Source: Streptomyces sp. NBC_01446 (GTDB lineage: Bacteria > Actinomycetota > Actinomycetes > Streptomycetales > Streptomycetaceae). Taken from it: 64,000 bases of DNA. Below the pieces are notes generated by a model. The model made no database searches, was not told the DNA's origin, and saw only the letters and a program-made list of their open reading frames with translations. Positions within the stretch are counted from its first letter, which is position 1, and each line of letters starts with the position of its first letter. This document shows positions 36,955-45,156 of the stretch, in pieces. The translations under genes and the position numbers were made by a program. Location: contig NZ_JAPEPO010000001.1 of assembly GCF_026340095.1 (NCBI RefSeq), forward strand, positions 310,001-374,000, read 5' to 3'.

Positions 36955-37000
36955 CCCCCGCCGTCGCCGTTCGGGCTCGTCCTCAAACGCCGGACAGGCT
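36955..37000. repeat. Sequence resembling a common Streptomyces intergenic repeat, overlapping the end of cobK
   Basis: GCCGTTCGGGCTCGTCCTCA followed by AACGCCGGACAGGCT is a sequence I recall as recurring between Streptomyces genes. Here its complement supplies the last codons (SLSGV) and the stop of cobK. Confidence 0.5.
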
Positions 37001-37744
37001 TGCTGTGCCCAGGTTCCCCGCCCACTCCACGGCCTCCGCCACCGATCCCACCACTGGCACTCCCGCCGGCACCTGCGGCCGTCGTACCACCAGGACCGGG
37101 ATCCGCGCCTCTCGCGCCGCGACGAGCTTCGGCGCCGTCGCCTCTCCCCCGCTGTCCTTCGTCACCAGTACGTCGATGTGGCGAGTCCGGAGCAACTCCC
37201 GTTCGCCTTCCGGCGTGAAGGGACCCCGGTCCAGCAGGACCTCCGAGTGAAGGGGCAGAGGCGGCTCGGGGGCGTCCACCGAGCGGATCAGGAAATGGAC
37301 GTCGTCAATGGACGCGAAAGGCGGGAGGCCAAGGCGGCCCACCGTCAGAAACGCCCGGGTGCCCAGGGACGGCAGTGCCGTCGCCGCCTCCTCCAGGGAG
37401 TTCACGTGGTGCCAGTCGTCGCCCGGTGCGGGGACCCACCCGGGGCGCCGCAGTGCCAGCAGGGGAACATGGGCGGTGGCCGCGGCCTGTGCCGCGTGGA
37501 AACTGATCGTCCCGGCGAAAGGATGGGTGGCGTCGATGAGCGCGTCCACCTGGAGCTCGCGCAGCGCGCGGGCCAGGCCATCGGCTCCCCCGAAACCGCC
37601 GGTCCGCACCTCGCCCTCGGGCAGCACGGGCCGGGCCACGCGGCCGGCCAGCGAGCTCGTCACGCGCCACCCGGAGTGGCCGGCGGTCAGGGCCTGCGCG
37701 AGGCGCCGGGCCTCGGTCGTGCCGCCGAGGATCAGTACGTGCAC
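36983..37744 (-). CDS. cobK: Precorrin-6A reductase
   Basis: The 253-residue protein matches CobK/CbiJ: VLILGGTTEARRLAQAL (nucleotide-binding start), VDALIDATHPFA (substrate contact), TVGRLGLPPFA and VLVTKDSGGEATAPKLVAAREARIPVLVV. It reduces precorrin-6A with NADPH to the dihydro form. GTG 37744 lies 17 bp from the divergent cbiD start. Confidence 0.9.
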   Translation of the reverse strand: MHVLILGGTTEARRLAQALTAGHSGWRVTSSLAGRVARPVLPEGEVRTGGFGGADGLARALRELQVDALIDATHPFAGTISFHAAQAAATAHVPLLALRRPGWVPAPGDDWHHVNSLEEAATALPSLGTRAFLTVGRLGLPPFASIDDVHFLIRSVDAPEPPLPLHSEVLLDRGPFTPEGERELLRTRHIDVLVTKDSGGEATAPKLVAAREARIPVLVVRRPQVPAGVPVVGSVAEAVEWAGNLGTASLSGV

Positions 37745-37761
37745 GGGTGCGGGGTCCCTTC

Positions 37762-38874
37762 ATGAGTGACGCGGGCGGCGCCAAGGGCGGACGCGGGGCC
37801 CAACTCAAGCACACCGGTCTGCGGCCCGGCTGGACGACCGGTGCCTGCGCGACAGGGGCGACCACGGCCGCGTACACCGCGCTCCTGACCGGGGACTTCC
37901 CCGACCCGGTGGCGATCACGCTGCCGAAGGGGCAGACGCCCGCGTTCGCGCTGGCGGCCGAGGAGCTGGCCGGCGAGCACGCCATGGCGGGCATCGTGAA
38001 GGACGCGGGCGACGACCCGGACGTCACGCACGGTGCGCTGGTGCGGGCCTCGGTGCGGCTGCTGCCCGCCGGGTCCGGCGTCGTGTTCCGGGCCGGGCCG
38101 GGCGTCGGCACGGTGACCCGTCCGGGGCTGCCCCTCGCCGTCGGGGAACCCGCGATCAACCCCGTGCCGCGGCAGATGATGCGGGACCACGTCGCGGCCG
38201 TCGCCGAGCGCCACGGCGGGAGCGGTGACGTCGAGATCACCGTGTCCGTCGACCATGGTGAGGAGATCGCCCGGTCGACCTGGAATCCGCGGCTCGGGAT
38301 CCTCGGCGGGCTGTCCATACTGGGGACGACGGGCATCGTGGTGCCGTACTCCTGCTCCGCGTGGATCGACTCGATCCGGCGGGGCGTGGACGTGGCGCGG
38401 GCCGCCGGGCGCACGCATGTGGCGGGCTGCACCGGGTCGACGTCCGAGAAGACCGTCGTCGCCGAGTACGGGCTGCCCGAGGACGCGCTCCTCGACATGG
38501 GTGACTTCGCGGGCGCGGTCCTCAAGTACGTGCGGCGTCATCCCGTCGACCGGCTGACGATCTGCGGCGGGTTCGCCAAGCTGTCGAAGCTCGCGGCCGG
38601 GCACCTGGATCTGCACTCGGCGCGCTCGCAGGTCGACAAGTCGTTCCTGGCCGGCCTCGCGGCTGAAGCGAGCGCGGGCGCCGAGGTCGCGGCGGCGGTG
38701 GCGGACGCCAACACGGGCCTCGCGGCACTCCAGTTGTGGCCGCCGCTCGGCGACCTGGTCGCGGCGACCGCCCGCGACGAGGCGTTGCGCGTGTTGCGGG
38801 GCGCACCCGTTCAGGTCGATGTACTCTGCATCGACCGAGCGGGTGCGGTGGTCGGGCGCTGCGCACCCCGCTGA
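37762..38874 (+). CDS. cbiD: Cobalt-precorrin-5B C1-methyltransferase
   Basis: The 370-residue protein matches CbiD: LRPGWTTGACATGATTAAYTAL at the N-terminus, INPVPRQMM near residue 133, GTTGIVVPYSCSAW near 190 and HVAGCTGSTSEKTV near 220. It methylates C1 with S-adenosylmethionine and extrudes acetaldehyde in the cobalt-early route. ATG 37762 is preferred to GTG 37747, which would leave only 2 bp to cobK. Confidence 0.9.
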   Translation: MSDAGGAKGGRGAQLKHTGLRPGWTTGACATGATTAAYTALLTGDFPDPVAITLPKGQTPAFALAAEELAGEHAMAGIVKDAGDDPDVTHGALVRASVRLLPAGSGVVFRAGPGVGTVTRPGLPLAVGEPAINPVPRQMMRDHVAAVAERHGGSGDVEITVSVDHGEEIARSTWNPRLGILGGLSILGTTGIVVPYSCSAWIDSIRRGVDVARAAGRTHVAGCTGSTSEKTVVAEYGLPEDALLDMGDFAGAVLKYVRRHPVDRLTICGGFAKLSKLAAGHLDLHSARSQVDKSFLAGLAAEASAGAEVAAAVADANTGLAALQLWPPLGDLVAATARDEALRVLRGAPVQVDVLCIDRAGAVVGRCAPR

Positions 38875-38963
38875 ACACTGACTTCGGCCCCCGTGGCCCG
38901 GTTCCGGTAGCAACTACTCCGGATCTCAGGGCTGGCCCTGATGTCCCGGGCGCGCGGCCTGCC

Positions 38964-39104
38964 TAGAGTTGAGTTCACCGGCACCGCTCCGCAGTCGACG
39001 TACGGGGGAGCCACGGGGGCAAATCGGGGGATGACGTCGCCTTCGGAGCGGCCAGCCGGGACCACTTCACCCCGCCCGCACGGGCGGGGTCAGGCGCGCA
39101 GGTA
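38964..39104 (+). other. Orphan leader region with a 24-codon frame
   Basis: TAGAGT (38964-38969) resembles a -10 box. Further on, purine-rich ribosome-site-like runs (ACGGGGGAGCC, ATCGGGGG) lead to ATG 39030, whose frame encodes MTSPSERPAGTTSPRPHGRG and ends at 39104, inside the opposing regulator gene. It looks like the leader of a gene whose body has been lost; a genuine short peptide is less likely. Confidence 0.25.
39070..39089 (-). terminator. Hairpin terminator after the response regulator
   Basis: CCCCGCCC-GCAC-GGGCGGGG begins directly after the stop of the response regulator gene (39090). Confidence 0.65.
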
Positions 39105-39734
39105 GGTGAGCACCGCGCGCACGCGCCGGTGTTCGAGCAGGTCCTGCTCCAGACGCAGCTTGCCGAAGATGTTCCGTACGTGCGTCTCCACCGTTTTGCC
39201 GCCGATGACGAGACGCTGGGCTATCGCCTCGTTCGAGTGGCCCTCGGCCATCAGCGCCAGCACGTCCCGCTCTCTGCCGGTGAGTTCGTCGAGGGGGCTC
39301 CTGGGGCGGGGGGTGTTCATGAGTTTGGCCACGACGAGCGGGTCGAGGACCGTCTCGCCGGACGCCACGCGCTTGAGCGCCCCGCCGAGTTCGTCGATGT
39401 CGGCGACGCGCTCCTTGAGGAGATAGCCGAAGCCCTCGGGCTGTTCCGCCAACGCCCTGACGGTGTCGGTCGTCTCGACGTACTGGGACAGCAGCAGCAC
39501 ACCCGTGCCGGGGTGCGCCGCGCGGATCGCGGCCGCCGCGACCAGACCCTCGTCGGTGTGCGTCGGCGGCATGCGGATGTCGAGGAGCACGGCGTCCGGA
39601 CGGTGCTCGGCGACGAGAGCGAGGAGCGGCACCGTGTCGGAGCACTCCGCGGACACCTCGAAACCCTCGTCCGACAGCAGTCGTACGATCCCCTGCCGCA
39701 GCAGCGCCGAGTCCTCGGCAACGATCACCCGCAC
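39090..39734 (-). CDS. NarL/LuxR-type response regulator
   Basis: The 214-residue protein has a receiver domain (about 1-120) with acidic pocket AEDS and phospho-acceptor Asp52 in AVLLDIRMPP. A LuxR helix-turn-helix (about 145-205, LTGRERDVLALMAEGHSNEAIAQRLVIGGKTVETHVRNIFGKL) follows. It is the partner of the histidine kinase whose gene end it overlaps by 10 bp. GTG 39734 has GGAG upstream. Target genes are unknown. Confidence 0.92.
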   Translation of the reverse strand: MRVIVAEDSALLRQGIVRLLSDEGFEVSAECSDTVPLLALVAEHRPDAVLLDIRMPPTHTDEGLVAAAAIRAAHPGTGVLLLSQYVETTDTVRALAEQPEGFGYLLKERVADIDELGGALKRVASGETVLDPLVVAKLMNTPRPRSPLDELTGRERDVLALMAEGHSNEAIAQRLVIGGKTVETHVRNIFGKLRLEQDLLEHRRVRAVLTYLRA

Positions 39735-41488
39735 GGAAGCTCCGCCCTGATTCTGGTCCCGCCACCGGCGGGACTGTGTACATGCAACACTCCGTCGACG
39801 GCGGCGAGTCGGTCCGCGAGGCCGCGCAGGCCACTGCCGCGCATGCTGTCCGCTCCTCCGACTCCGTCGTCGACGGTCTCGATGACGAGCCGCCCGTCCT
39901 GGTGCGTCGCGGAGACACTGACGGCGCGGGCACCGGCGTGTTTGGCCGCGTTCGACAAGGCCTCGCACACCGTGAAGTAGGCGGTCGACTCGACGACCGC
40001 GTCGTAGCGCCGGGGTTCGGCCGCGACGACGACCGGCAGGGCCGCCTCCCTGGCCAGCGCGGTCAGCGCGGGTCCGAGGCCCTCGCGCGTGAGGACCGCC
40101 GGGTGCAGACCGTGGGCGAGGCCGCGCAACTCCTCGATGGCGAGCCTGAGACTGGACTCCGCCTCGGTCACGGACTCGCGCAGGGCGGCGTCGGGATGGT
40201 CGGCGAGGCCGCGCTCGACACGTCGCAGGGCCATCAGGGCGAAGACCAGCCTGGCCTGCGCCCCGTCGTGCAGATCCCGCTCCAGGCGCTTGCGTTCGGA
40301 GTCGGCCGCCTCCACGATCCGCGTGCTCACGTCCCTGGCGCGGGAGCGCAGCCAGACGTTCTCGAGGGCGAGGCGCAGCGCGGCGGCGACGGACGCGAGG
40401 AGTTCCGGGTCGTCCATGAGGGCGGGGTCGTGGTGCAGCAGCGCGAGCGGCCGGCCGTCCGCCGCTCCGACGGGGGTGCGGCCGGTGCCGTCCGCCGTCA
40501 CCTCGCGCCCCGAGCCGTCGACGTAGGCGTGCCGCTCCTCGCGCCACAGGCCGAGCCGCAGCGTCGGGTCGCCCAGGACGCGGGCCAGCGCCTCGCGCAG
40601 GCGGGCCGGGTCGGGGTCGGTGCCGACCTCGATGACGAGGCCGCTGACCTCGGCGCGCTGGAGGTGCATGCGCAGCAGTCCGGCGAGGAACGCGAACGGC
40701 ACGGCGACCTGCGCGAGGTCGGACAGCAGATAGACGGCCTGTTCAACGGTGTCGCCGGCGTCGCCGAACCACGGCACGACGTAGAAGAGCATGTCCCACA
40801 TCAGGAACACGACGGCGACGCCGATGCCGATCCACGCCGGGAGCAGCGCCTGCCTGCGGGCGGCGGACGCGTGCCGCCAGCGCTGCACGATGGCGACCGC
40901 GGCGCCGGCGGAGATGACCCAGCCGAGCGCGTGGTACACGGTGTCGACGGGGCCGAAGAGGTCGTGGGTGCCGGGAATGAACACGGCGTTCGGGCCGCAG
41001 CCGGCGCAGTCCAGGTAGGTGGCGCCGGTGGCCTGTCCCGGGTCGAACAGGAGCGTGCGCAGCAGGCCGCCGACCGCGACGAGACCGTAGGCGAACTGGA
41101 CCAGACGCCGGGTCAGGACCGTGGTGAGGCGGCCCTCGGGGAAGCAGAGGATGAGGTGCAGGAGGATCGCCATGTTCAGCGCCTCCCACCAGGCGCCGAA
41201 CGCGAACAGGGCGGGTACGGAGGTGCCTTGGAGGTTTCCGAGGAACCAGGTGACGCCCTCGGCGATCATCAGGGGGCCGGTCCGGTTGGCGGGCCTGCGC
41301 CGCCAGGCGATGAGCCCCGCGGCCGCGTACGCCCAGCCCACGGCGAGGTCCCGCACCACGTCGCCCGCGGACCCACCGGCCCGCAGGTACGCCCACGAGC
41401 CCGCCACTCCCGATACGGCGGCCAGCGCCGCGGCCCCGGTCAGGCGCAGCCGAACCGCACGCTTCCCCTGACTGTCCACGGCCCACAC
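39725..41488 (-). CDS. Membrane sensor histidine kinase (HisKA_3 type)
   Basis: The 587-residue protein has about eight hydrophobic segments in residues 15-280. A linker follows, then a HisKA_3 dimerisation domain with phospho-accepting His407 in RDLHDGAQARL. The ATPase domain has its N box in VCEALSNAAKHAGA and G box in TVDDGVGG. The membrane part probably senses a signal in or at the membrane. It is the first gene of a two-gene operon with the NarL-type regulator. GTG 41488 is the start. Confidence 0.9.
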   Translation of the reverse strand: MWAVDSQGKRAVRLRLTGAAALAAVSGVAGSWAYLRAGGSAGDVVRDLAVGWAYAAAGLIAWRRRPANRTGPLMIAEGVTWFLGNLQGTSVPALFAFGAWWEALNMAILLHLILCFPEGRLTTVLTRRLVQFAYGLVAVGGLLRTLLFDPGQATGATYLDCAGCGPNAVFIPGTHDLFGPVDTVYHALGWVISAGAAVAIVQRWRHASAARRQALLPAWIGIGVAVVFLMWDMLFYVVPWFGDAGDTVEQAVYLLSDLAQVAVPFAFLAGLLRMHLQRAEVSGLVIEVGTDPDPARLREALARVLGDPTLRLGLWREERHAYVDGSGREVTADGTGRTPVGAADGRPLALLHHDPALMDDPELLASVAAALRLALENVWLRSRARDVSTRIVEAADSERKRLERDLHDGAQARLVFALMALRRVERGLADHPDAALRESVTEAESSLRLAIEELRGLAHGLHPAVLTREGLGPALTALAREAALPVVVAAEPRRYDAVVESTAYFTVCEALSNAAKHAGARAVSVSATHQDGRLVIETVDDGVGGADSMRGSGLRGLADRLAAVDGVLHVHSPAGGGTRIRAELPCG

Positions 41489-41614
41489 GGTAAGCCATTC
41501 GGGGGAACGGCGCGCACTCGGTGTCGCTCAGCTTACGCACCGTGGTCGATGGACCCCGACCTCGTGTCCTGGCAGAGTGGCCGCCGTCCGCACATGATCC
41601 ATGGGGGGGTTCGG

Positions 41615-44587
41615 GTGGGTTCGCGCAGACTGCTGTCGTTGTCCGACGCGTTGGTGCTGCTCGGCGCGGATCCGCCGCGCCTCGTGGCGCTCGACCGGTC
41701 GCTCGGCGGGGTGCTGGCCGTGGCGACGGGCGGCGTGAGCGACGGACTCCTGCGTATCGCGGACGCGCGGGGCCGGATCCTGGGGCTCGGCCGTGACGCG
41801 GTGCGCGGGGTCGGGGCGCGGCTCGGGGCGGCGGACGGGCGGGTCGAGCGGGGCGAGTTGCTGCGGGCCGCACACACGGTCGTCGTGGTCCTCGGCTGGT
41901 TCGAGGCGCTCGCGGAGCAGGACCTTCCGTTCTCCCTCGACGCGGTGCGCATGACCCGTGGCGACCAGTTGTCGCTGGTCGGGGCCGGGGAGGCGGACGC
42001 CGGTTTCGCGCGGGCCCTCGCCGCGGTGGACGCGCCGTTCCCGGCACCGCACCTCGCGCCGGAGGACGTGGGGCGGGAACTCCACGGCTGGTACACGGCT
42101 CTGTCCGGGCGCTTCCTGCGGTTCGTGGCGGGCCTCGCGGTGTGGGACACGCTCACGCCGACGGGGCGCGACGCGGCGGAGCGGGCCCTGACGGGTGGGC
42201 TGCCGGGTGCGGCGTGCGTCCACTACGACAGCCTGTACGCCCAACTCGCCCAACAGGCACCCGAGTTCGGGTTCTGGGCCACGCTGACCGAACACCGGGC
42301 GACACGGGCCGGTGTACAGCGGGCCCTCGCGGGGATCGAGGCACTGCTGGCCGGTACGGCGTCGCACGCGCGGCCGCCCGTGGATGTCGCGGCCGCCCTG
42401 GCCCGCTCCCACGAGGCGGCACTCTCCCGTCCGGTCCTGGACGCGGCGTCGGCGCCCGACGGCATCCGCGTACCGGCCCTGGAGGAGATGTATCTGGACC
42501 CGGACTTCCGGGTGCGGCCGGTGGCCGGGCAGCACGGGCCGGCGGACGAGACGTGGTGGGAGCGGGCCCCGGTGCGCGAGGACCTGACCCGGTACCTCGC
42601 CGGGGCGCTGACCTCGGCGGGGCAGGAGCGGACTCCGCTGCTGGTGCTCGGGCAGCCCGGCGCGGGCAAGTCCGTCCTGACCCGGGTGCTCGCGGCGCGG
42701 CTCCCCGCGGCCGGATTCCTGCCGGTGCGGGTGCCGCTGCGCGACGTACGCGCCGAGGACGATCTCCAGGAGCAGATCGAGCAGGCGGTGCGGGCCGCGA
42801 CCGGCGAGCGCGTCACGTGGCCCGATCTGGTCCGCTCGGCCGGCGGCGCAGTCCCGGTGCTCCTGCTCGACGGGTTCGACGAGTTGCTGCAGACGACCGG
42901 CGTGCACCACAACGACTTCCTGGTCCGGGTGGCCCGCTTCCAGGAACGCGAGGCGGAACAGGGCCGTCCGTTGCTGGCCCTGGTGACCAGCCGCACGTCC
43001 GTCGCCGACCGCGCGCGCTACCCCGACGGCATGGTGGCGCTGCGCCTCGAACCGTTCCGGGCCGCGCAGATCCAGCAGTGGCTCGCGGTGTGGAACGACG
43101 CCAACGCGGCCGGGTTCACGGCAAGGGGCCTGCGCCCGCTGTCGTGGGAGGTGGTGTCGCGGCACGCGGCGCTCGCGGCGCAGCCGCTGCTCCTGACGAT
43201 GCTGGCCCTGTACGACGTGGCGGGCAACGGCCTGCAGAGCGACGGCGGGGAACCGCTGGACGAGGCCGATCTCTACGAGGAGCTCCTGTTCTCCTTCGCG
43301 CGCCGTGAAGTCGGCAAGACGAGCGGGGACATGGCGTCCGACAACCTCCTGCGCGAGCGCGCCGAGTTGGAGATGCAACGCCTGTCCCTGGTCGCGTTCG
43401 CCCTGCTCAACCGGCGCCGTCAGTGGGTCTCGGCGGCCGAGCTCGACGAGGACCTGGCCGCGCTCCTGGGCCGCTCGTCCGCCGGGGCGTCCGGTTTCCG
43501 CACGCCGCTCGGCGCCGCCGAGGTCGCGCTCGGCAGGTTCTACTTCGTGCAGCGCGCCCAGTCGGTGCGCGACGGCCACGTCCTCGCGACGTACGAGTTC
43601 CTGCACGCCACGTTCGGCGAGTATCTGGCGGTGCGGCTCGCGCTGCACGTGCTGAGCGCGCTCGTGCAGAACCGGCCCGCCCTCGCCCTCGGCGACCAGC
43701 GCGTGGACGACGACCTGGCGTACGCGCTCCTCTCGTACGCGCCCCTGTCCGGGCGTCAGATGCTGCGGTTCGCCCGTGCGATGGCGGCGCGGATGGAGCC
43801 GGCCGAGCGGGACAGGCTCAGCCGAGTCCTGATCCGCGTACTCGACCAGCACGAGACCCGCACCGGTGACCAGCACCCCGCCTACCGGCCCTCGACGCTG
43901 AGGGTCGCGTCGCGGCACGGCCTCTACGGCGCCAATCTCGTCCTGGTCATCCTGCTGCTGACGGGCGGCACCACGGCCGCCGAGCTGTTCCCCGGCTCGG
44001 CGGACCCGGTCACCGCCTGGCACCGGCACGTCCTGCTGTGGCGTTCGGCGTTCAACGAGGAGCAGTGGACGGACTTCGCCCTGTCGATGACCCTGGACCG
44101 GTCCTGGGACGCCGACGGCCGCCGCACGCTCGTCGTCGCGCCGCGGTACGGCGCGCCCGCGCCGCCGGAAGCGGTCGACGCGAACTGGCTCTACCGCTAC
44201 CCCCGAGGTCACGGCGGGCCCGGCTGGTCCCGGCCCTACTGGGACGAGATCTGGCACAAGATGGAGGTGTCCGGCGGGACGAACGACTCGCTCGTGCGGC
44301 ACGTCATGGACCCGGTGTTCGCTTGGCTGGGCCCTTCCGTGACCACGTTCGTGGCCACGGAAGGGGAGCCGGCCACCTCGCTCGCGCACGACCTGCTGCA
44401 CCTCCTGCTCAGCGGCGGCGCGGAACTGACCGACGCCGAGCTGGAGTTGACGTACCGCCGGGTGCTGCGCGGCATCCAGGCCCTGCCGGGCAGCCACGTC
44501 CAACGCGTCACGGCGCTGCTCGCCACCGCCGCGGAGCGGGACGACGCGCGGCTGCCAGCGGACCTGCGGCGCGAGATCTACCACTGA
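41615..44587 (+). CDS. NACHT-domain STAND NTPase
   Basis: About 990 residues. A helical N-terminal region of about 320 residues resembles the NACHT-associated helical domains of actinobacteria. It is followed by NACHT with Walker A GQPGAGKS at about 346 and Walker B VLLLDGFDELL at about 417 (the extra acidic residues are the NACHT hallmark). Sensor and winged-helix-like parts run to about 760, then a C-terminal region with one hydrophobic segment (LVLVILLLTGG). GTG 41615 has a G-run ribosome site; ATG 41594 and 41548 are alternatives. Such proteins act as switches in signalling or phage defence; the trigger is unknown. Confidence 0.8.
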   Translation: MGSRRLLSLSDALVLLGADPPRLVALDRSLGGVLAVATGGVSDGLLRIADARGRILGLGRDAVRGVGARLGAADGRVERGELLRAAHTVVVVLGWFEALAEQDLPFSLDAVRMTRGDQLSLVGAGEADAGFARALAAVDAPFPAPHLAPEDVGRELHGWYTALSGRFLRFVAGLAVWDTLTPTGRDAAERALTGGLPGAACVHYDSLYAQLAQQAPEFGFWATLTEHRATRAGVQRALAGIEALLAGTASHARPPVDVAAALARSHEAALSRPVLDAASAPDGIRVPALEEMYLDPDFRVRPVAGQHGPADETWWERAPVREDLTRYLAGALTSAGQERTPLLVLGQPGAGKSVLTRVLAARLPAAGFLPVRVPLRDVRAEDDLQEQIEQAVRAATGERVTWPDLVRSAGGAVPVLLLDGFDELLQTTGVHHNDFLVRVARFQEREAEQGRPLLALVTSRTSVADRARYPDGMVALRLEPFRAAQIQQWLAVWNDANAAGFTARGLRPLSWEVVSRHAALAAQPLLLTMLALYDVAGNGLQSDGGEPLDEADLYEELLFSFARREVGKTSGDMASDNLLRERAELEMQRLSLVAFALLNRRRQWVSAAELDEDLAALLGRSSAGASGFRTPLGAAEVALGRFYFVQRAQSVRDGHVLATYEFLHATFGEYLAVRLALHVLSALVQNRPALALGDQRVDDDLAYALLSYAPLSGRQMLRFARAMAARMEPAERDRLSRVLIRVLDQHETRTGDQHPAYRPSTLRVASRHGLYGANLVLVILLLTGGTTAAELFPGSADPVTAWHRHVLLWRSAFNEEQWTDFALSMTLDRSWDADGRRTLVVAPRYGAPAPPEAVDANWLYRYPRGHGGPGWSRPYWDEIWHKMEVSGGTNDSLVRHVMDPVFAWLGPSVTTFVATEGEPATSLAHDLLHLLLSGGAELTDAELELTYRRVLRGIQALPGSHVQRVTALLATAAERDDARLPADLRREIYH

Positions 44588-44631
44588 TCTTGCACAGTGC
44601 TCCCCCGTTTACGGGGTAGGTGAAGCGCATC

Positions 44632-45132
44632 TCAGTACTGTTCTGGCCTTAGTTGCGAACATGGATCTGCGCTAGTTGCGAACATGGATCTGCGCTGTTG
44701 ACCCCGGCCTGGCCGTACGGGGCGCTGTTGGTTCTCGATGTACTGGGGGTAGGACGGTCAGCGGTGCCCCGCCGCAGCTTCCGGCGAAGTACGACCCGGC
44801 CCAGAAGTGGCCGCCCCATAGGTACCGGCGGACGTGCGCGTCGAATTCCTTGCACAGGTGCACCTGGAGGACGTGCCCTTGAGGGAGTTCACCAGCTTGG
44901 AGAGCTGCACCTTCGGCGGGTAGTGAACCGGCAGGTGCATGTGATCTTCCTCGCCGTTGAACTGCTTCGGCTCGTCCTCGCAGGCCTTGCGCATGGTCTC
45001 CTCGCACCTTGCCGGCTCGTCCATGAACGCTTCGCGCCGATTCTTGGCGATAAAATCCATGTGGGCAGACAGGTTGTAGATGACGTGGCGACCAGAACGC
45101 ACCTCGGGATTTTGGTTCCCTCTCGGCGACAT
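44632..45132 (-). pseudogene. tnpA: Y1 transposase TnpA (IS200 type), broken by two frameshifts
   Basis: Three pieces in different frames make up one TnpA. The first (MSPRGNQ..., NGEEDHMHLPVHYPPKVQL) carries the HxH metal motif. The second runs through WGGHFWAGSYFAGSCGGAPL. The third, QYIENQQRP, holds the catalytic tyrosine. Every key motif is still readable, so the breaks are recent, but no functional protein can be made. Confidence 0.82.
44651..44696. repeat. Tandem duplication of 23 bp
   Basis: AGTTGCGAACATGGATCTGC plus GCT occurs twice in direct succession (44651-44673 and 44674-44696) with no mismatch, inside the 3' end of the tnpA remnant. Confidence 0.9.
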
Positions 45133-45156
45133 GGGGTCCAGCGTTATGGTGACCAT

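Noticed and set aside
36920..37780. Cobalamin riboswitch near the cob genes
   Set aside because: No B12-box-like sequence or long structured leader fits in the short spaces. cobH looks leaderless and cobK/cbiD are 17 bp apart.
39776..41580. Upstream extension of the NACHT gene across the histidine kinase region
   Set aside because: It is antisense to a clearly conserved sensor kinase, and the frame only becomes protein-like after about 41600, where the ribosome site is.
44653..45156. N-terminal extension of the second tnpB
   Set aside because: This stretch codes on the other strand for the decayed tnpA. The TnpB protein aligns with its paralogue from GTG 45157.
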